The translations under genes were made by a program, and so were the position numbers. The notes below the pieces were generated by a model that made no database searches, was not told the origin of the DNA, and was given only the letters and a program-made list of their open reading frames with translations. From the NCBI GenBank assembly GCA_963205235.1, contig CAUJIP010000014.1:1-64000 (forward strand): a stretch of 64,000 bases of DNA. Direction: 5' to 3'. The DNA comes from Pseudomonadota bacterium. GTDB lineage: Bacteria > Pseudomonadota > Alphaproteobacteria > Rhodobacterales > Rhodobacteraceae. Numbering within the stretch: the stretch's first letter is position 1; each line of letters opens with the position of its first letter. Positions 63,400 to 64,000 of the stretch are shown piece by piece.

Positions 63400-64000
63400 A
63401 TGCCCGCCATTCTCGACATGACCCGCAGCCTGCCCGAGGCCCGCATCCCGGAGCTTCCGAACCCCTATTTCGGCAAGGTCCGCGATTGCTATGATCTGCC
63501 CGATGGCAGCCGCCTTTTGATCTCCTCCGACCGGATTTCCGCCTTTGACCGCATTCTGGCGGTGATCCCGTGGAAGGGTCAGGTGCTGACGCAACTGGCG
63601 CGCTACTGGTTCGACCAAACCGCCGACATCGCCGCGAACCATGTCATCGACTACCCCGATGCCAATGTCGTCCGGGGCAAGCGGGTCACCATCCTGCCGG
63701 TGGAAATCGTCGTGCGCGGGTATCTGGCGGGCACCACCTCGACCTCGATCCTGACGCAGTACAAGGCGGGCCAGCGGCGCATGTATGGCCACCAACTGCC
63801 CGATGGCCTGAAAGACAACCAGGCCCTGCCGCAGGCGATCATCACCCCCACGTCCAAGGCCTTTGACGGCGGGCATGATGAGCCCCTGACCGCGCAGGAT
63901 ATCCTTGCCCAGGGCCTCTTGACCCAAAAGCAATGGGACGAAGTCAGCGCAAAATCCCTTGCCCTCTTCGCGCGCGGCCAGAAGATGGCCGCCGAAAGGG
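63400..64000 (+). CDS. purC: phosphoribosylaminoimidazolesuccinocarboxamide synthase (SAICAR synthetase), 3' end outside window
   Basis: The first 200 residues are visible, from ATG 63400 with GGAGG upstream. [40 protein letters not shown] and [20 protein letters not shown] are SAICAR synthetase motifs; the open frame runs to the window edge without a stop. It ligates aspartate to CAIR in purine synthesis. The form beginning [20 protein letters not shown] is the longer type I-like enzyme. Confidence 0.93.
   Translation, partial: MPAILDMTRSLPEARIPELPNPYFGKVRDCYDLPDGSRLLISSDRISAFDRILAVIPWKGQVLTQLARYWFDQTADIAANHVIDYPDANVVRGKRVTILPVEIVVRGYLAGTTSTSILTQYKAGQRRMYGHQLPDGLKDNQALPQAIITPTSKAFDGGHDEPLTAQDILAQGLLTQKQWDEVSAKSLALFARGQKMAAER

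Overview
The window looks like chromosomal DNA of a GC-rich alphaproteobacterium, most likely a member of the Rhodobacteraceae (Paracoccaceae). The evidence is the gene content and arrangement (mreBCD-mrdA-rodA, DUF1467 next to methylmalonyl-CoA epimerase, DUF6455, a paired DUF1501/DUF1800 cassette, many 4-nt ATGA/GTGA overlaps) and two short palindromic intergenic repeat types that I recall as common in that family. No phage, transposase, integrase, rRNA, tRNA or CRISPR was seen.

Layout. 1-2.7 kb: an ECF sigma factor overlapping a membrane-anchored von Willebrand A protein that runs off the left edge, then a secreted peptidoglycan-binding-like protein. 2.8-7.6 kb: catabolic genes (aminotransferase, SDR, cupin, YghU-type GST, succinate-semialdehyde dehydrogenase). 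7.8-14.8 kb: an OmpA envelope protein with a coiled-coil partner, ubiA diverging from rsmE, gshA and plsY. 14.8-18.4 kb: a pyrimidine operon pyrB-(PH-like gene)-(47-aa chimeric ORF)-(PH-like gene)-(39-aa membrane peptide)-pyrC-plsY. 18.5-22.8 kb: moaB, a LysE-type exporter, an unusual uracil-DNA glycosylase, a DsbD-N-like protein, yqgE and a CbiX chelatase. 22.9-24.6 kb: leuA behind a leucine-rich leader peptide and hairpin. 24.7-27.2 kb: a double-DTG aspartic protease homologue, a nuclease-like protein and an SDR. 27.4-33.7 kb: the rod-shape operon mreB-mreC-mreD-mrdA-rodA plus DUF1345. 33.8-41.3 kb: ghrA, a DMT transporter and a glutamine-synthetase-like / aldehyde dehydrogenase / iron-alcohol dehydrogenase / FAD oxidoreductase cluster.

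41.3-43.0 kb: five tandem paralogous genes for secreted or membrane-inserted peptides of 70-76 residues. Their mature cores are identical in three copies although the DNA has drifted at silent sites. This is the strongest candidate for an undescribed system. 43.2-50.8 kb: small housekeeping and envelope genes (DUF6455, a small oxidase-like membrane protein, IMPACT family, M48 lipoprotein, YggU, HDAC-like amidohydrolase, nitroreductase, EI24, DUF1467, epimerase, response regulator, GNAT). 50.8-64 kb: DUF1501/DUF1800, aspS, pabC-pabB, an APC permease, carB, two lipoproteins and the start of purC.

Functional links: pyrB, pyrC and carB supply pyrimidines. The pyrC homologue lacks metal-binding histidines and probably works as a structural partner of PyrB. 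The mre/rod genes form the cell-elongation machine. The 36-41 kb cluster is best read as gamma-glutamylation followed by two oxidations of an amino alcohol or amine. Repeated double-hairpin elements (four copies) and a 34-bp-arm inverted repeat punctuate intergenic regions; the latter supplies the stop codon of pabC. No gene-free stretch exceeds 300 bases.
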